Origin: Ceratotherium simum simum
Lineage: Eukaryota; Chordata; Mammalia; Perissodactyla; Rhinocerotidae
NCBI RefSeq assembly: GCF_000283155.1
Contig: NW_004454156.1
Coordinates: 32,509,830-32,573,829, forward strand
Length of the DNA stretch: 64,000 nt
Direction of reading: 5' to 3'
The first letter of the stretch is position 1. Every line of letters starts with the position of its first letter. Below are positions 21,401 to 33,834 of this stretch, piece after piece. The notes beneath the pieces were generated by a model. That model saw only the letters and a program-made list of their open reading frames with translations, did not search any database and had not been told where the DNA came from. The position numbers and the translations under genes are program-made.

Positions 21401-24382
21401 CATCTGGTTTATGATGCCGTATCGGAGAACATTATATCATAAAATATTATCTAATATCCTAAAGACCATTAAAGTGTCAAAGTTTAATGCCAAGCCTTTT
21501 AGCTCGAAAGCTGCTCCGCTCTTCCTCTGACGTGTAGCTCTGTTCTAGAACGCGCTGAAAACAAGGGGATCATTTTTATTTTTGCGGGCCGACTGTCCTT
21601 CCTTCCTACTCTCTTCCTCCTCTCTTACCCCACACCCCTCCCCCGAACCGGGTAAAGTTAAAGCAAGAATTTGGGCTTTCTTTTTATTCATTGTTTTGCT
21701 TCACTTCATTAGTGGTGTGAAGTGCATTATTACAATATATTAGCATATTAATAAGGGTAACGTGACTGAGGAAGGGAAGGAATACCTGAAATTTACAAGC
21801 AAAGGAGAAATAATGGAATAACATCAGAAACTAAAAGGTAAGCATGTGGAAAAGAAACATCTTCATTATAATTACCCAAATGTAGTGCATTCTTTAGATT
21901 GGATTTTAGAAAGAAAAATATGACCATAGCAGGAGAGGGAGCAATAATCACTCTGGTCAGTAAGTACATTGAAGACATTTCATTATTGGGAGATTTCACG
22001 ACAATTACTTGCATCAGTCAATAAGCATCTGAACTGTGTAAAAGCTTTGCTCTATCAATTCAGTGTTGCAGTGTGTTAAAGTCCGTGGCATATCTAATGC
22101 TCTAAATAATAGAAATGTTGTCAGCCTGAAATATTCCAAAACTGATCCCTTCTATTAGTTAATATCATGTCAAGCCCCACATTTAAAGAATTCCTTTGCG
22201 CCATCAATGGGATGGATATACATATATGAAAAACCTAAGGTAGGATGTACTTACCTATGAATTATAGCTCTTTGACACAAACCAGGATAGAAATATCTTA
22301 AAAGGATTTCAGCTATGGCATAATATAGTATGAAGAATGAGGAATCTGCACTGCTTTTGCTAAGAACTGAGAAGTGAAAAAATATTGAGCCCTCTAAACC
22401 AACTGTTATCTATTTTTCTCCACACGGTTATTGTACCTGTCACAGAAAAGATACAGAAAGGTCTCTTTTTTTTTAAATCGGGGTCAAGGAGACCTCATCC
22501 TAAGAAACCTGGCTTAAAACAGCCACTAGGGGGCCCTAAAGGCGTCTCAAAGACTAACCCGGAAAAGCTGCTCTCACCTCCGCTATTCCGGGTTTCATTT
22601 TCTGTGTACCTCATGGCACAGGAATCTAAAAACAAATTAAGAGCATGGTGCAAACTCTGGAAGCAAATCTAGCTTTATATTTTAAAAGACCAGGGTCCCA
22701 TTTTGATTCATGAATCAAGAATTCAGTTTCCCTGCTCTTGTCTTGCCTCCAAAAAATACAACAAAAAAGGAATATTGCACTCATCCAGATGAAGGTCGAG
22801 TCAACCCAGTTGTTATTACTATTACAAAGAGAACATCCTTCCTAAGATTTTAGGGCTGCTTTCTGAATGTTTTAAGCATTCTTCACACACTAGGTAGCAA
22901 AATGAATGAATTCTCATAGAGGTGATAGGAAAAATATGTAACAACCTATACAGTAGGGCACCCACCAGCCAACTTATGGGAAGTCAAGCTAACCTTAGGG
23001 ACACTAGCACCAGAACAGAGTCCTGGAGACCCCTGGTAGGCCAAGTATTAATTCTTTAGTGCTGGGTTCTGGTGAAATGGTGGTGGGAGGAAGGGATGGT
23101 TCCTGGAGGAGGGCAGTGACAGCCAGGGTAGTGAGGCAGGGTATAGTTGGAGTGCGGGAGGGGGAGGGGAGCTTACTGCAGGGGACACTTAACCAGCCAG
23201 CATGGAAGGATTTCAATATTTTAACAAGTAATGTTGTATTTGTCAAAACAACTGAATATCAGGCCTGATCAGACATGGTTACCCCCAATTTTTTGTGGAC
23301 TTCAATATCTAGCAATCAGATTTTCAGGGCTTCAAGATCATTAGCAGTCACATAATATCTTTCCCACATCTTACCAGCAAATAAGGTTAAGATATCCTTT
23401 ATGAGGGGCAAGACTCAAACAGTACTCAGGTGGCACAGATATAGGGAAGCCTAATTATCCTTCAACCGGTGCTGGAGAAATATCTGAAAAAGGATGTTCT
23501 ATCCAGACACATTTCGCATGAAAATTTAAGGGCCGGGCAGGAAACGTTCCTCTGTCATTCAGGCCAATAATCAAAAGATGTCCCTGAGCAAAACAAAATG
23601 CCTCCATCAGCTCTCAGCACAGAAGAAGCCACTTGCTAGCTAAAGAATTAAAGAACATTGCAAAAGCCACCAAATTAACACTAATGGAAGTGTGATTTGA
23701 GCATAATTTAACTAAAAACAAAGCACGTCGAGAATTAAGACAGGAGACAGGGAATAGGGATAAAGGCTTTCTTAGTAGAATGAAAAATAGTTATGTTCCC
23801 ATTATCATGTCCATTAGGGAGGCAAGATACAGGTATTCTCAAAATAGCGTTATTAACTTCCGGAAGACTCGCCACTGCAAACCTCAGAGCCAGCTAATTA
23901 GAACAAATTTGGCTCTAGATGGAGAATCCCATTGTCTTGAGGAGAGAGGGTTTATTCACTCACTGGCTGTGAAAGTCCGTCAGAGTAAAACCTTGTCAGG
24001 TGTATAGCTCCCTGATCACCATAGGATAAAATGCTTAACTGGGGACCCACAGGCCCTCTGGAGACAGGAAGGAAAAATCAATGTTAAAGAGGTGAGTGTA
24101 AAAGTCAGAGCAAGCTTTTCTGCTGAGATCCTGGCCCCCATTGAAGAAGAGGGGACCGCAACCTAGTGGACCCCAAGACCCTCAAAACAAAAATGAAAAA
24201 AATATTCGAACATAGGTAAAGGCATTAAGGTCCTGAAATAAAAGGTGATGGTATATGCCTTTTGGAGATTTTAGGCAAAAAAAAAAAAAACAACCGTGTT
24301 TAAATGGCAGTCATAGTTGTGTGGGTATATTTTATCAGTTCCTGCTTTTTTCCCCCTCTCTATTTAAGGGACCCACAGAACA
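21401..24382. other. Long unrecognised non-repetitive stretch
   Basis: About 3 kb with almost no recognisable transposable elements, only short A runs such as 24276-24289. This is unusual for the window. No credible exon: the largest open frames are about 95 codons without domain features. Proximity to the CpG island makes regulatory sequence plausible but unproven. Confidence 0.35.
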
Positions 24383-24525
24383 GGGCATCTCAAACTTCGG
24401 TGTGCATATAGATCACCTGAGAATCTTGTTAAAATGCAGATGCTGATTCAGTAGGCCTGAGATGGGGCCTGAGATTCTGCTTTTCTAACCCATTCCTATC
24501 CATGGACCACACTTTGAGCAGCCAG
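24383..24525. mobile_element. MER5-type hAT MITE
   Basis: 'gcatctcaaacttcggtgtg', 'agatcacctgagaatcttgt', 'taaaatgcagatgctgattc', 'aggcctgagatggggcctga' follow the MER5A consensus (hAT-Charlie group). Short, no protein. Confidence 0.85.
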
Positions 24526-24791
24526 GATGTAGAGGACATTTGTCAGTAGTTAACACCATCCTATCTTCCCTTTCCTTTTCCTAAGAGTATAGTGTTAGTA
24601 GGGTTCCCCAACAAGTAACCCCTGAGACACAGATTTGGGGGCAAGAAGCTTATTTGGAAGGTGATTCCAGGAAGCACAGTGAGGATGTGAGGAAAGGAAA
24701 TAGGAAAGGGGGGAGGCTAAGAAGGGGTGAAGTAATGAGTGATCAGTGGGTGCTCAGTTCTGATAAGGACCCTCTGAGACACTGAGTAGAA
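24526..24791. other. Short unresolved stretch
   Basis: Purine-rich in part; nothing recognised. Confidence 0.4.
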
Positions 24792-24997
24792 TAGTGTTGT
24801 TTGAAAAAACTTCCATGTGATGGAAATGTCATATATGTGTGCTCTCCAGTATGGTAGCCACTAGTCACATGTGACTATTGTGTACTTGAAATGAGACTAG
24901 TGTGACTTAGGAACTGAATTTTTTATTTTATATAATGTTAATTGATTTAAATGTAAATAGCCACACAAGGTTATTGGCTACTGTATTGGACAGTGCA
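24792..24997. mobile_element. MER1-group (hAT-Charlie-like) MITE
   Basis: Terminal inverted sequences 'tagtgttgtttgaaa' (left, decayed) and 'gtattggacagtgc' (right) enclose 'atggtagccactagtcacat', 'gtgactattgtgtacttgaa' and 'taaatgtaaatagccacac'. This is a common mammalian non-autonomous DNA transposon of about 200 bp. Confidence 0.8.
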
Positions 24998-25319
24998 AGT
25001 ATAGAACATAACTCAGAATTGTCCCACTAAGGGTCAGGAAATCTAGAGGAGTATTTATCCACCAACTGCCTTTATTCATTGAGCCTTGCTCCTGGGAATT
25101 GGTCAGTTCCTAGGATTTCTACCATACTCCTATGGCCAGAGAATACCCACAGCAGAGTTACAGGTGCTTAAGGTAGGAAACCTTGAGTGTATGTGGAAAG
25201 TGTCCATCAAAGGTGGAGGTGATCTCCAAGGTGGGTCTAGGGCTATGAGCAACGCACTGACAGCATTTACTAATAGAATCCAGATTTTATTTTGAACCTG
25301 ACCTATCTCCAGTTCCAGG
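24998..25319. other. Short unresolved stretch
   Basis: Nothing recognised. Confidence 0.4.
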
Positions 25320-26140
25320 AGAAGAGCTTGTATAGTCTAAGCTAATCAATGCATCCCATATCCCTGACGACCATCACTGGTGCAAGGCTGAATACATTAC
25401 CTTGGGTGGTCCAATCAAAGTGACTCTCAGGACTCTGGACCATATGATCTATGGATACAAAGCTTAGTACTGCTACAGCCATTTTGCTGCCACAAAGATA
25501 AAACTGACACTGAGAATAGCAGAGCACAGAGAGACAGAAAACCCAATCTGTATCAGTTGGGATTGCTTTGAGCTGCAAGTAATAGAATACTCAGCTAATA
25601 GTACCTTAAATAATAATCTCACATAATGAGAAATCTCAAGGTAGGCAAGTGCAGGTTTGGTGCAGCAGCTCAATGCTTTCATCATGGACCAAAGATCTTT
25701 CTATCTAGTCTGCATCTCTGCCATCCTCTACATTTTGGCTTTGTGTTGCCTCATGGTCACAAAATGACTGTGGTAGCTCCAAACATCATATTCTCAAACA
25801 AGCATCCAAAGCAGAAAGAAAAAGGCAGGCAGAAAGCATTTTCTCTTTTACTAGATTTCCCCCTTAGGATTGACAGGCTACTCATGAGTCACCTCTGGAG
25901 ATGGAACATTGATGGGGTTTGTTAGCAAAGAAGAAGGAAAGGAAGTGGCTCTTGGGTACAAACTAATAGTGCCTGTTCTAGGACCCTTGGTGATGCCATT
26001 GAGTCACAGAATAGGACCAACCCTGAAACTTATCCTAACTGTGAATTCCTTATTTACATGAGCCAATAAATCCACCCACCGTGTAAGTTCTAGTTGGAGT
26101 TTCTCTTACTTGCATCCAAAACATCCTAACCAATATAGAT
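25320..26140. repeat. Degenerate retroelement-like sequence, family unresolved
   Basis: 'gctgcaagtaatagaatact' near 25572, 'aggtaggcaagtgcaggttt' near 25639 and, near 26065, 'tgagccaataaatccaccca' with 'agttggagtttctcttac' are phrases common in old L1M-type or LTR 3' ends of mammals. Several elements may be superimposed. Confidence 0.4.
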
Positions 26141-27424
26141 AAAAAGGCCTACTGCTCAAAGACTCTGACTCAGCAATTCTCTTCCCCCCTATTCCTGGAG
26201 GCTATGACAGCTGATCCTGGAAGGGTACAAGGAGCTCCCTCTCCGCCCGAGAGTGAAATTCGGTTTGGAAATTATTTGCTATTTTATGCTTGGTGTGAAC
26301 AGAGATCCAGATGCCCTATGAGCATTAACCCACAATTCCCACACTCCATCTAATACCCATCACTCATGGTTGGTCTGCCCAACTACAACTTTCTTTCACC
26401 GGAGGATCTATTTAACATTCCAATCCCCTCCTGAGTCTGAGTCAATTCTGAGACCAGCATGCTTCATTGGTCCTTTACCATCATCACCCTACCCTGTAGT
26501 TTCTGCCAGTATTTCTGTCATGGGGGCTGGATTCTGCCTCCAGAACCTTTGCTGTGACCTTTGCAGATCTACATTCTGGCAAGAACCTGACTTGAGAGTT
26601 GCTGATGACTCAAAGTTCCTGTAACAGCTCCTTTTTCCATCATGGCAATTGGACCTTTGGCTTTTATTTCTGTATGTTTGGACTCGAGTATGCTGTGGTC
26701 ACAGAACGAGGAGATTAGGGTTGATGACCTCTGTGTGGTTGGGGCAACTCCTTGTGTCCCGGTCAAACTCCCAAACCCAAGCCTCAAATTGGGCTCCTCT
26801 CTCATGGGAGATTAGGACATGCGTGGAAGCCAGAGAAGGGCTGTTTCTGGCAGTGTTATACACAGTTCTGCTAGAAAGTCAGGGATTTCTCATCTTAAAT
26901 AATATTTTTAAAAATTGCTTGCTTAAGAAGATAAAAAATATAACCTGGGTGTTTATAATCGTGTGGTCTATGGTTTAGTAGGTCGCTACTATTCACACGT
27001 TACTACCGTGCTATGCATTTGATGGAGTGGGAGTAGTGGGGAAGGTGAACTGAAGGAAATATGGGTATGGTTCCTATACTTGCGAATCTCTAAATCCAAT
27101 TCAGAAGACAAAGCATTTACTTTGAAGAGTTAAATGACTTTGCGAAAATTAGATATATACAAAGAGTTGTCATTGAGTATTCTTGAAATATGCTGTAAAG
27201 ATAAGCAGTGCTATGAATCTGGAAGAGAGACGTTAGCATGGTTCGTCTGGTTTTTGGAAGACTTCTAAAAGCAGGAGGTTCTTGATGGACTGTGACGGCT
27301 TGGCGACATTTGACCCTATGTAAAGGGAAGGAGTTTCAAGCTTTGAGAAACAACAAAGATGTTAAATAGAAAGTGTGATTGGTTACGGTGACCTATTTAT
27401 TTAAGGGATCAGAGACTGGAAAGC
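26141..27424. other. Unresolved non-coding stretch
   Basis: No convincing repeat or gene. The 109-codon frame at 26649-26978 has no recognisable domain. Confidence 0.35.
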
Positions 27425-27600
27425 TAAGTTGGGTCTGGAATGATTTAACAAATAGTATCTGAATCCCTACTTTGTGTCAGTTACTATGCTGACCATTGAG
27501 CATTTTAATAAAAATAAAGACAGCTCTTGTTCTTTTAGTGGCTCACAGCCAAGTGGATAGAGGAAAAAAAAAACATTAACAGGTGATGGGTTAAATGCTT
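27425..27600 (-). mobile_element. L2 3'-end fragment
   Basis: 'aatccctactttgtgtcagt' and 'tactatgctgaccattgagc', then 'gctcttgttcttttagtggc' and 'aacattaacaggtgatggg', match the reverse complement of the L2 3' end. Confidence 0.6.
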
Positions 27601-28104
27601 AACTTTTCATTGACTTCATCTACCATTCTTCCTCAGTCACTAATCCCTGTCAATCTTACCCTCAAAATATCCTTGAAATCCATTCCCTCTCCTTCATCCA
27701 AACTATTACTACCTTAGCTCAGACCTTTATCTCTCACTTAGAATATTGCAAAACCCACCTTACTATCTTCAGCTTCCTAATACTAGTCTTTCTTCATTCC
27801 TAAATGCTAACCAAGTTACCTCCACAAAGTAAATCTGAACATATTTCTTACTAACTTATGCTTCCTTGTATTTTATTTATTCGAATTCCTTTCCAAAAAT
27901 ATCTATAATTCTGGTTTGATTCTCCTACAAGCAGACTTGGGATACTAACCCCAGACTTGGGTTTGGGGAGAACCCAAGAGGTCCATGGGCTCCAGAGAGT
28001 AGATCCAAGAGGAAACCCAAAGTTTTCACTGAAATGAAGCATCAACCCTGGAGGAGAGAGGAAGAAACGAGGGATGATGCAAAAGATTTGAATCATGATT
28101 TCCC
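27601..28104. other. Unresolved non-coding stretch
   Basis: 27610-27840 is pyrimidine-rich and mildly L2-like in sense ('tccttgaaatccattccctc'), but not firm. Confidence 0.35.
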
Positions 28105-28350
28105 ACGGATTTGCAATCCACTAGGTACTGTTCAGAATGCTTTCACGCATTAGCTCATTTAATCATAGTGAACTCGATGAGGTAGTTACTATTATCATCA
28201 TCCTGGGCAGTTTACAGATGAGGTAACAAGGACAAAAAGTCAGATAGCTTACCAAAGGTTACATGGTTACTAATAGTAGGTCTGGATTCCAAAAACAGGC
28301 AGTTCATTTCTAGAGCCTGTGTTCTTAACCACTATGCCATATTGCCTCTG
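28105..28350 (-). mobile_element. MIR SINE
   Basis: Antisense MIR: 'cattagctcatttaatcat', 'gatgaggtagttactattat', 'cagtttacagatgaggtaac', 'ctaatagtaggtctggattc', 'tgtgttcttaaccactatgc'. Nearly full length. Confidence 0.93.
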
Positions 28351-29984
28351 GAAAGTGTGAGCACTAGAAAAAAATAAGGAGATCCTAACAAAGACTAAGA
28401 GATGAATTTGAAGGTGCATCTCTGAGCCACTAGAACAAAGGTGCAGGGGCTTTTTAGATTGTTCACAACCCTGACTAACGGGGAGGGAGTAGGTAAAGAT
28501 GCAGGTTAGTTCCCTATATTTTTTGTCTATATGTGTCATCTAATATAGACGTCATTCACCATCTCATTGTTTTAACACGTAATCATTTATATATACCTTT
28601 CGAGAGGGCTACCTTGGTTTGTACCTAGCAATGATCTACATCATTTCCATGTGTTCAGTTCTGCTCTTTACTGGTTCATTGTAGATTTTAATTTTTCCAC
28701 TTATATTTCATTTTTTGTTCTCCTTACCATTCTTATTTATGTCACCTGTCTCCCTTTTAATTTCATTTTCTTTGTCTTGACATCTTGGCCTTTCTGCTCC
28801 AGTTTTATTGATTTCAAGTGGATTCTGAAGTATTACTTTATTTCCTAGAGTGAATCATTTTGAGAAAATTCCTCTTTCCTTACATCTTTAGGATGTTCTT
28901 CCCTCTCCCTTGTTTGCAGTGTTTTATGTTGGCTTCGTATGGTTGTTGTTTCCTGCTCATTTATCCTCAAATAAGAACAAATCCCTCTACACCCAGTGTG
29001 TATCACTACACTGGTAATGGATTTCCCTTAGCTCAATTCTCAGGGTGGTAGTTTTGAACTGTTTTCCAGATCTACAGCTGGACAGAGATTGATATGCACA
29101 AATAGCTCCTAGCCCAGTGTCCCTTCCCTGACCAACTCATGTCACGTGTGGCTTGCTGAGCTGGGGATGAATCTTCTCTTTCCCTGCTGCCTGGTTCTCT
29201 GATACTCTGAACAACAGGAGTGTGCAGAACTACAATTCCCAGTTCTTCCTTTCACTGTGCTTCCCTATACTGCCTTACCTGTGAGAACCACACCTTTCAG
29301 ATTCTGGTTAGGCCACACCTAGAGTTTCTCAAACAGAGGCATATGGTGGAAGTTATGTGGAAAGGTCTATCTATGAATCTCAAGCTTCTGCTGCTTCTAT
29401 TGGCCCAATAAAGGTGACCTAGTACTGTGAGCTTCTCCATCCCCACCAGCAGCTGTGTAGTTGGTAGAAATAATAACTCAGTTGACAGGCCCACTTTTCC
29501 ATGTTATTGTGTTATAAGATGTTGTGAAAGGCAATGTGTGACCAGCCAAAGCAATTTCATGCCCATGAGGGAGAAGATCACAGCTTATCATTTTCTTGTG
29601 CCTGGTTATAGGGCCGTTGTTTATGAGGATCACATTCTGAAGAATTGGCTTCGTGCTATAATTTTAGTGAGAAGTATGTACTCCAACTTCCCAATGGAAG
29701 CAAGCTGTGGTTGAATGAGAGTGGGGAATTCAGATGCTGCTTCTTCTCTTGGGGAAAATTGTCCACTTCACCCCAGCATAAGAAGACATATTTAGTGGTC
29801 AGAGTAGCCAAACCAAAGCCAGCCAGATTACCCTCACCAAATTGTTGCTTTAGATTCACCCTCCCATTGAGACTAATGTGGCAATTAGTTAACACTTTCC
29901 TGCCCAACGTAGGTAAGATACATGCTGAAAGCTGGTGGAAAATGTCTCCACTGGAGACATGAGAGTTTATTTTAACATTCATGT
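28351..29984. other. Unresolved non-coding stretch
   Basis: 28640-28860 is strongly T-rich. 28940-29960 shows no repeat I can name. The 153-codon minus-strand frame 29656-30117 runs into an L2 fragment and is rejected as a gene. Confidence 0.35.
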
Positions 29985-30440
29985 GTTCCACTAGAATTTT
30001 TTGAGGGCCTCCTTTTCTAGACTGGTGCCAAAGTGAACAGAACAGGCATGTTCCTTCTCTTATGGAGGATCTAGTTGGAGAGACAAACATTAAGCAAACA
30101 CACACAAGTATATACATAATTGTTAGTGAAGGAAATGCTACAACGGAAATGAAGGAGGTACTATAGGAAAAGGACGAAAGTTAGAGTTCAGGATGGTCTT
30201 TCCAAGGAAGGAACATGTAGGCTGAGATCTGAAGTTGGAGTAATTCAGGCAACAAGTGAGTATTCCGGGTAGAAGGAACAACATGTGCAAAGCAATGAGG
30301 CATAACTCATTGATAGTTCTGCAATGAGACCATGGCATGTTTGAGGGACTAAAACAGGGTCTGTGTAGCTGGAGCTTAGTGAGTAGGAGGGAGAGTCCTG
30401 AAAAGAAAAATAGAACACGAACAGCTGTTGAGGGCATTTA
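29985..30440 (-). mobile_element. L2 LINE 3' region
   Basis: Antisense L2 in correct order: 'agtgaacagaacaggcatgt', 'tccttctcttatggaggatc', 'gagacaaacattaagcaaac', 'ggatggtctttccaaggaag', 'taggctgagatctgaagttg', 'ttccgggtagaaggaacaac', 'gtgcaaagcaatgaggcat', 'gtgtagctggagcttagtga'. Confidence 0.88.
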
Positions 30441-31384
30441 GGGCAATCAACAAGAGATGAATAAATGGATTGCCAAGTAGCACTGTGGTCCCTTGAACTT
30501 AGCATGAGTTAATGCCGATCCAAGTCAGCTCAGTTCTCGGACTTTCTCCAACAATATTTTATCACTCTGTTTGTCTTTCAGTTTTGCCTCTGTTAAGGAG
30601 ATTCGGAGAAACCCAGCTTTACCTTTTGTGATGGACTACCTGGTCCCCTTACCTCTCCGTTTCTCTAGTCCTTGCTGGAAGACCTACTTAACCCCGGGAT
30701 GTAGCCTATTCTTAAACCGTGTTCTGGGAAGACCCTATCCTAAGCAGGGAGATTATTTGAAAACTGTCAATTCTTCTTTGACTCTAAATTGAATTGGATT
30801 GTGATAGTCTCTCTCACCCCAGCCCCTTCCATCTCCCTCCCAGTGGGAATGGGATGGTCTTCCAGTAACTCTGGCTTTGGCACTGAGCTCCCATTTTGAA
30901 GAACTCAGTCCCCATCCCCCCTTATATTTGGAATAAAAGCCATGATCTTATTTTATCAACCACTGGCTCTTTTTTGTCCAAAGCATCTACATGGGCTCCT
31001 CATACTGGAAAGCCCCAACTGTTACACAGACAGCATTTACATATGACATCTTTAAATCTCCCAATGAAATCTCTGGAGGTGTTTCTTAAAGTTAACCTAA
31101 TCTCTCCTAGTTGCATTTGAAACCAATTTCCTATTGTTTAGACCTTAGAAGAAACCAGACAATTTGGTCACAACCCTCCCTGTGGAGGCAATATTCAAGG
31201 TACAAAAAATAATCAGATAGCTCTGTTCAGTCTTCCTTTTGCCAGACTAATTTAAATCCCTTAAACTTTTTTTTGTCACATATTTAGAACTTACATACTT
31301 AAAGGGCTTTCAAGGGCAAGTCATTATTTCCCAGGGTAAAATCTTTCCAAAAACAATAACGGCCACAGGGACAACAATACCTTG
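30441..31384. other. Unresolved non-coding stretch
   Basis: No gene or repeat recognised. Confidence 0.35.
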
Positions 31385-31500
31385 CAACTTTATGGCACTT
31401 AACTTTTTTTCCCAGTGCTTTTTTTGCACATACATTATCTTATTGTGTCCGCTTAATGACTCTGTGAATTAGGGAGGGTGGATGTTATTATCTCCCAGGG
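31385..31500 (-). mobile_element. Short MIR/L2-like fragment
   Basis: 'cagtgctttttttgcacata', 'cattatcttattgtgtccgc', 'gtgaattagggagggtggat', 'gttattatctcccag' fits an antisense MIR-type 3' half. Confidence 0.6.
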
Positions 31501-31666
31501 GAAAAAATAAAACAAAACTCAAGCCTTGATTCACTCTGGTAGGGAGGTTCAGGAGCAAGTTGGACCAACATGAGGCTTCGACTGCATCACTGTAGTCTCC
31601 CGCAGAACCCTTAGCTGACTTGCTTCTCTGGAATGCCTTAGCTTTTTTCAAAGGTCACCCAAGGAT

Positions 31667-31932
31667 AATAATAGCCTGTCTTTGTTGAGCATTTATTATA
31701 TATCAGACACTGTGCTCCCTAAGTGCTTTAAATGCATTTTATCTTTCAACCCTCATGGCAAAGGGAATGGATTTATTATTATCCCCATTGCTCTCATGAC
31801 TAAGATGCAGCTCAGAGAGGTTAAGGGACATGCCCAGGGAGCCACAGCTTGAGTGGCAGAGGCAGAGTTCAAAGTCAGGTGTGTGTGGCTTCCAACCCTG
31901 TGTTCTTAGATATGACGCTGTATTGCCTCAAG
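31667..31932 (-). mobile_element. MIR SINE
   Basis: Antisense MIR: 'tttgttgagcatttattata', 'gacactgtgctccctaagtg', 'tattattatccccattgctc', 'gctcagagaggttaagggac', 'agccacagcttgagtggcag', 'ccctgtgttcttagatatga'. Near full length. Confidence 0.93.
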
Positions 31933-32144
31933 AACAAGCCCAACGAATCCCACCTCTGTGTTTGCTGTGAAACTCTTGGTGAGGACATTGTCACTCTCCA
32001 GAATCTTACTATAGAATGCCCCTTTTTAGAAAATTCTCAAATTTTACTAGTAGGAATATTGTGCTTTCCCTGGAGGAGAGGGTTTGTTGTTGATGGTGGC
32101 TTTTGTGTTTTGTGTCGTGTTGTGTTTTTACTTTCTGTTAAAGA
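31933..32144. other. Short unresolved stretch
   Basis: GT-rich near 32100; nothing recognised. The 148-codon frame over 31849-32295 spans two MIRs and is rejected. Confidence 0.4.
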
Positions 32145-32344
32145 AACGTGTGTCATAGTGGAAAATAACAAAGAGTTAGGAGTTAGAAAGATCGGGCTTA
32201 GAATGCACGCTAGGAATCAGAACTTGATGGGTTTAGGTGCAGCTCTGCCACATACTTGCCTGTGTGACTTCCTGCAAGTTGCTTTATCTCTTTGAGACTT
32301 GATTTATTTCATTTATAAAATGAGGATAGTAATAGTAAATTTAG
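32145..32344 (+). mobile_element. MIR SINE
   Basis: Sense MIR: 'gtgcagctctgccacatact', 'tgcctgtgtgacttcctgca', 'agttgctttatctctttgag', 'ataaaatgaggatagtaata'. The 3' part is replaced by a tandem duplication. Confidence 0.85.
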
Positions 32345-32396
32345 GGATCATTGTGAGTGTTGGAGACAATGGATCATTGTGAGTGTTGGAGACAAT
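32345..32396. repeat. 26-bp perfect tandem duplication
   Basis: The unit beginning 'ggatcattgtgagtgttg' and ending 'gagacaat' occurs at 32345-32370 and again at 32371-32396 without mismatch, within the 3' half of a MIR. Confidence 0.97.
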
Positions 32397-33032
32397 GTAT
32401 GTGAGAGTACGTCATAGTATTAATGTGTCTTTTTTGCTCTCCAGGGTCAGAATAGCACTCCTATTTGGGGGAAATCCCCATTATTCGGGTCTTGGTAGGA
32501 GGAGGGTCCCAACTTCGATGTGGATGTTGAAGACGGATACATTATCAGCCAAGATCTTGATTGTGATCCACACAAAGTGATTCTGGATGACTAAGCAGAA
32601 GAGGGATAATGTACAGATTATTGGGAGGGCTGAAGAAATGGCCTCAAGAGATTAGGAACAACACCCAGAACCGTGCTGTCCCATGAGGAGACTGCCGTGC
32701 TGCCACCGAGTGCTAGACACTAGGGCTTGCTCTCCTGTTAGGAACTGGACTTTTTGCCACAGCTCAGATGCCACCTCTGCACAGGGAACTTGACCTTGCA
32801 ACCAGCAACCTCACAAAATGGATGCTCCACGTAGAACTTGTTCCCCCATATTGTCCCCTGCTGATGGGTGGATCTGAGGTCACATGTCTGGGCCAAGGCT
32901 GGAAAGGAACCTGGAAAAATGATTTTTGGATTTCTACCTTGGGAAGATGGGACCTGTGGGTGAGGGAGGTGGATTACCCAGAGATTACAAGGTGATCAAA
33001 ATGTACCAGGCAACCAGAAAACAGACAAATAT
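32397..33032. other. Unresolved non-coding stretch
   Basis: Nothing gene-like or repeat-like recognised. Confidence 0.35.
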
Positions 33033-33229
33033 GGTAGTCCCCCCTTATCCACCGTTTCGCTTCCTGCAGTTTCAGTTACCCGTGGTTTCAGTTACCCATG
33101 GTCAACCCAATCTGAAAATAATACTAGGTCACAATGCCTACATTCACCTCACTTCGTCTCATCACTGGAGGCATTGTGTCATCTCAGATCATCACAGGAA
33201 GAAGAAGGGTGATTACAGTACAATAAGAT

Positions 33230-33573
33230 TTTTTTTTTTTNNNNNNNNNNNNNNNNNNNNNNNNNNNNNNNNNNNNNNNNNNNNNNNNNNNNNNNNNNNN
33301 NNNNNNNNNNNNNNNNNNNNNNNNNNNNNNNNNNNNNNNNCTGAGGAAGACCAGCTCTGAGCTAACATCTATTGCCAATCGTCCTCCTTTTTTTTTCCCC
33401 AAAGCCCCAGTAGATAGTTGTATGTCATAGTTGCACATCCTTCTAGGTGCTGTATGTGGGACGCGGCCTCAGCATGGCCGGAGAAGCGGTACCTCGGTGC
33501 GCAACCGGGATCGGAACCCGGGCCGCCAGTAGCGGAGCGCGCGCACTTAACCGCTAAGCCACGGGGCCAGCCC
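33230..33573 (-). mobile_element. ERE1-type SINE inserted in Tigger/MER2, contains assembly gap
   Basis: The oligo-T tract at 33230-33240 (A tail) runs into a 100-N gap. Then 'ctgaggaagaccagctctga', 'gcggcctcagcatggcc', 'gatcggaacccgggccgcc' and the head 'ttaaccgctaagccacgggg'. TSD 'acaataagat' is perfect at 33220-33229 and 33574-33583, and removing the ERE restores the MER2 order. The gap probably marks a poly-A tract the assembler could not size. Confidence 0.97.
33241..33340. other. Assembly gap (100 N)
   Basis: Exactly 100 N, probably a placeholder of unknown true length inside the ERE tail. Confidence 1.
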
Positions 33574-33834
33574 ACAATAAGATATTTTGAGAGAGAGAGA
33601 CCACATTCACATAACTTTTATTGCGGTATATTGTTATAATCATTCTATTTTATTGTTAGTTATTGTTGTCAGTCTCTTACTGTGCCCAATTTATAAATTA
33701 AACTTCATCATAGGTATGTACGTGTAGGAAAAAACATAGTGTATATAGGGTTCAGTACTAACCGGGGTTTCAGGCGTCCATGGGGGGTTTTGGAATGTAT
33801 CCCCAGCAGATAAGGGGGGACTGCTGTATCCAAA

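Larger units (their letters stand above)
33033..33826 (+). mobile_element. Tigger/MER2-type DNA transposon remnant, split by an ERE
   Basis: Left end 'tagtccccccttatccaccg' and right end 'cagataaggggggactgctg' are the inverted termini of the pogo-like Tigger/MER2 group. The interior right of the ERE ('cacattcacataacttttat', 'ggaaaaaacatagtgtatat', 'aggcgtccatggggggttt') follows the MER2/Tigger 3' part. Minus the ERE the element is about 440 bp, an internally deleted, non-autonomous form. TA dinucleotides flank both ends as expected. Confidence 0.9.

Noticed and set aside
29656..30117. 153-codon minus-strand ORF
   Set aside because: Runs into an antisense L2 and shows no domain.
31849..32295. 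148-codon + strand ORF
   Set aside because: Starts in one MIR and ends in another; a chance frame.
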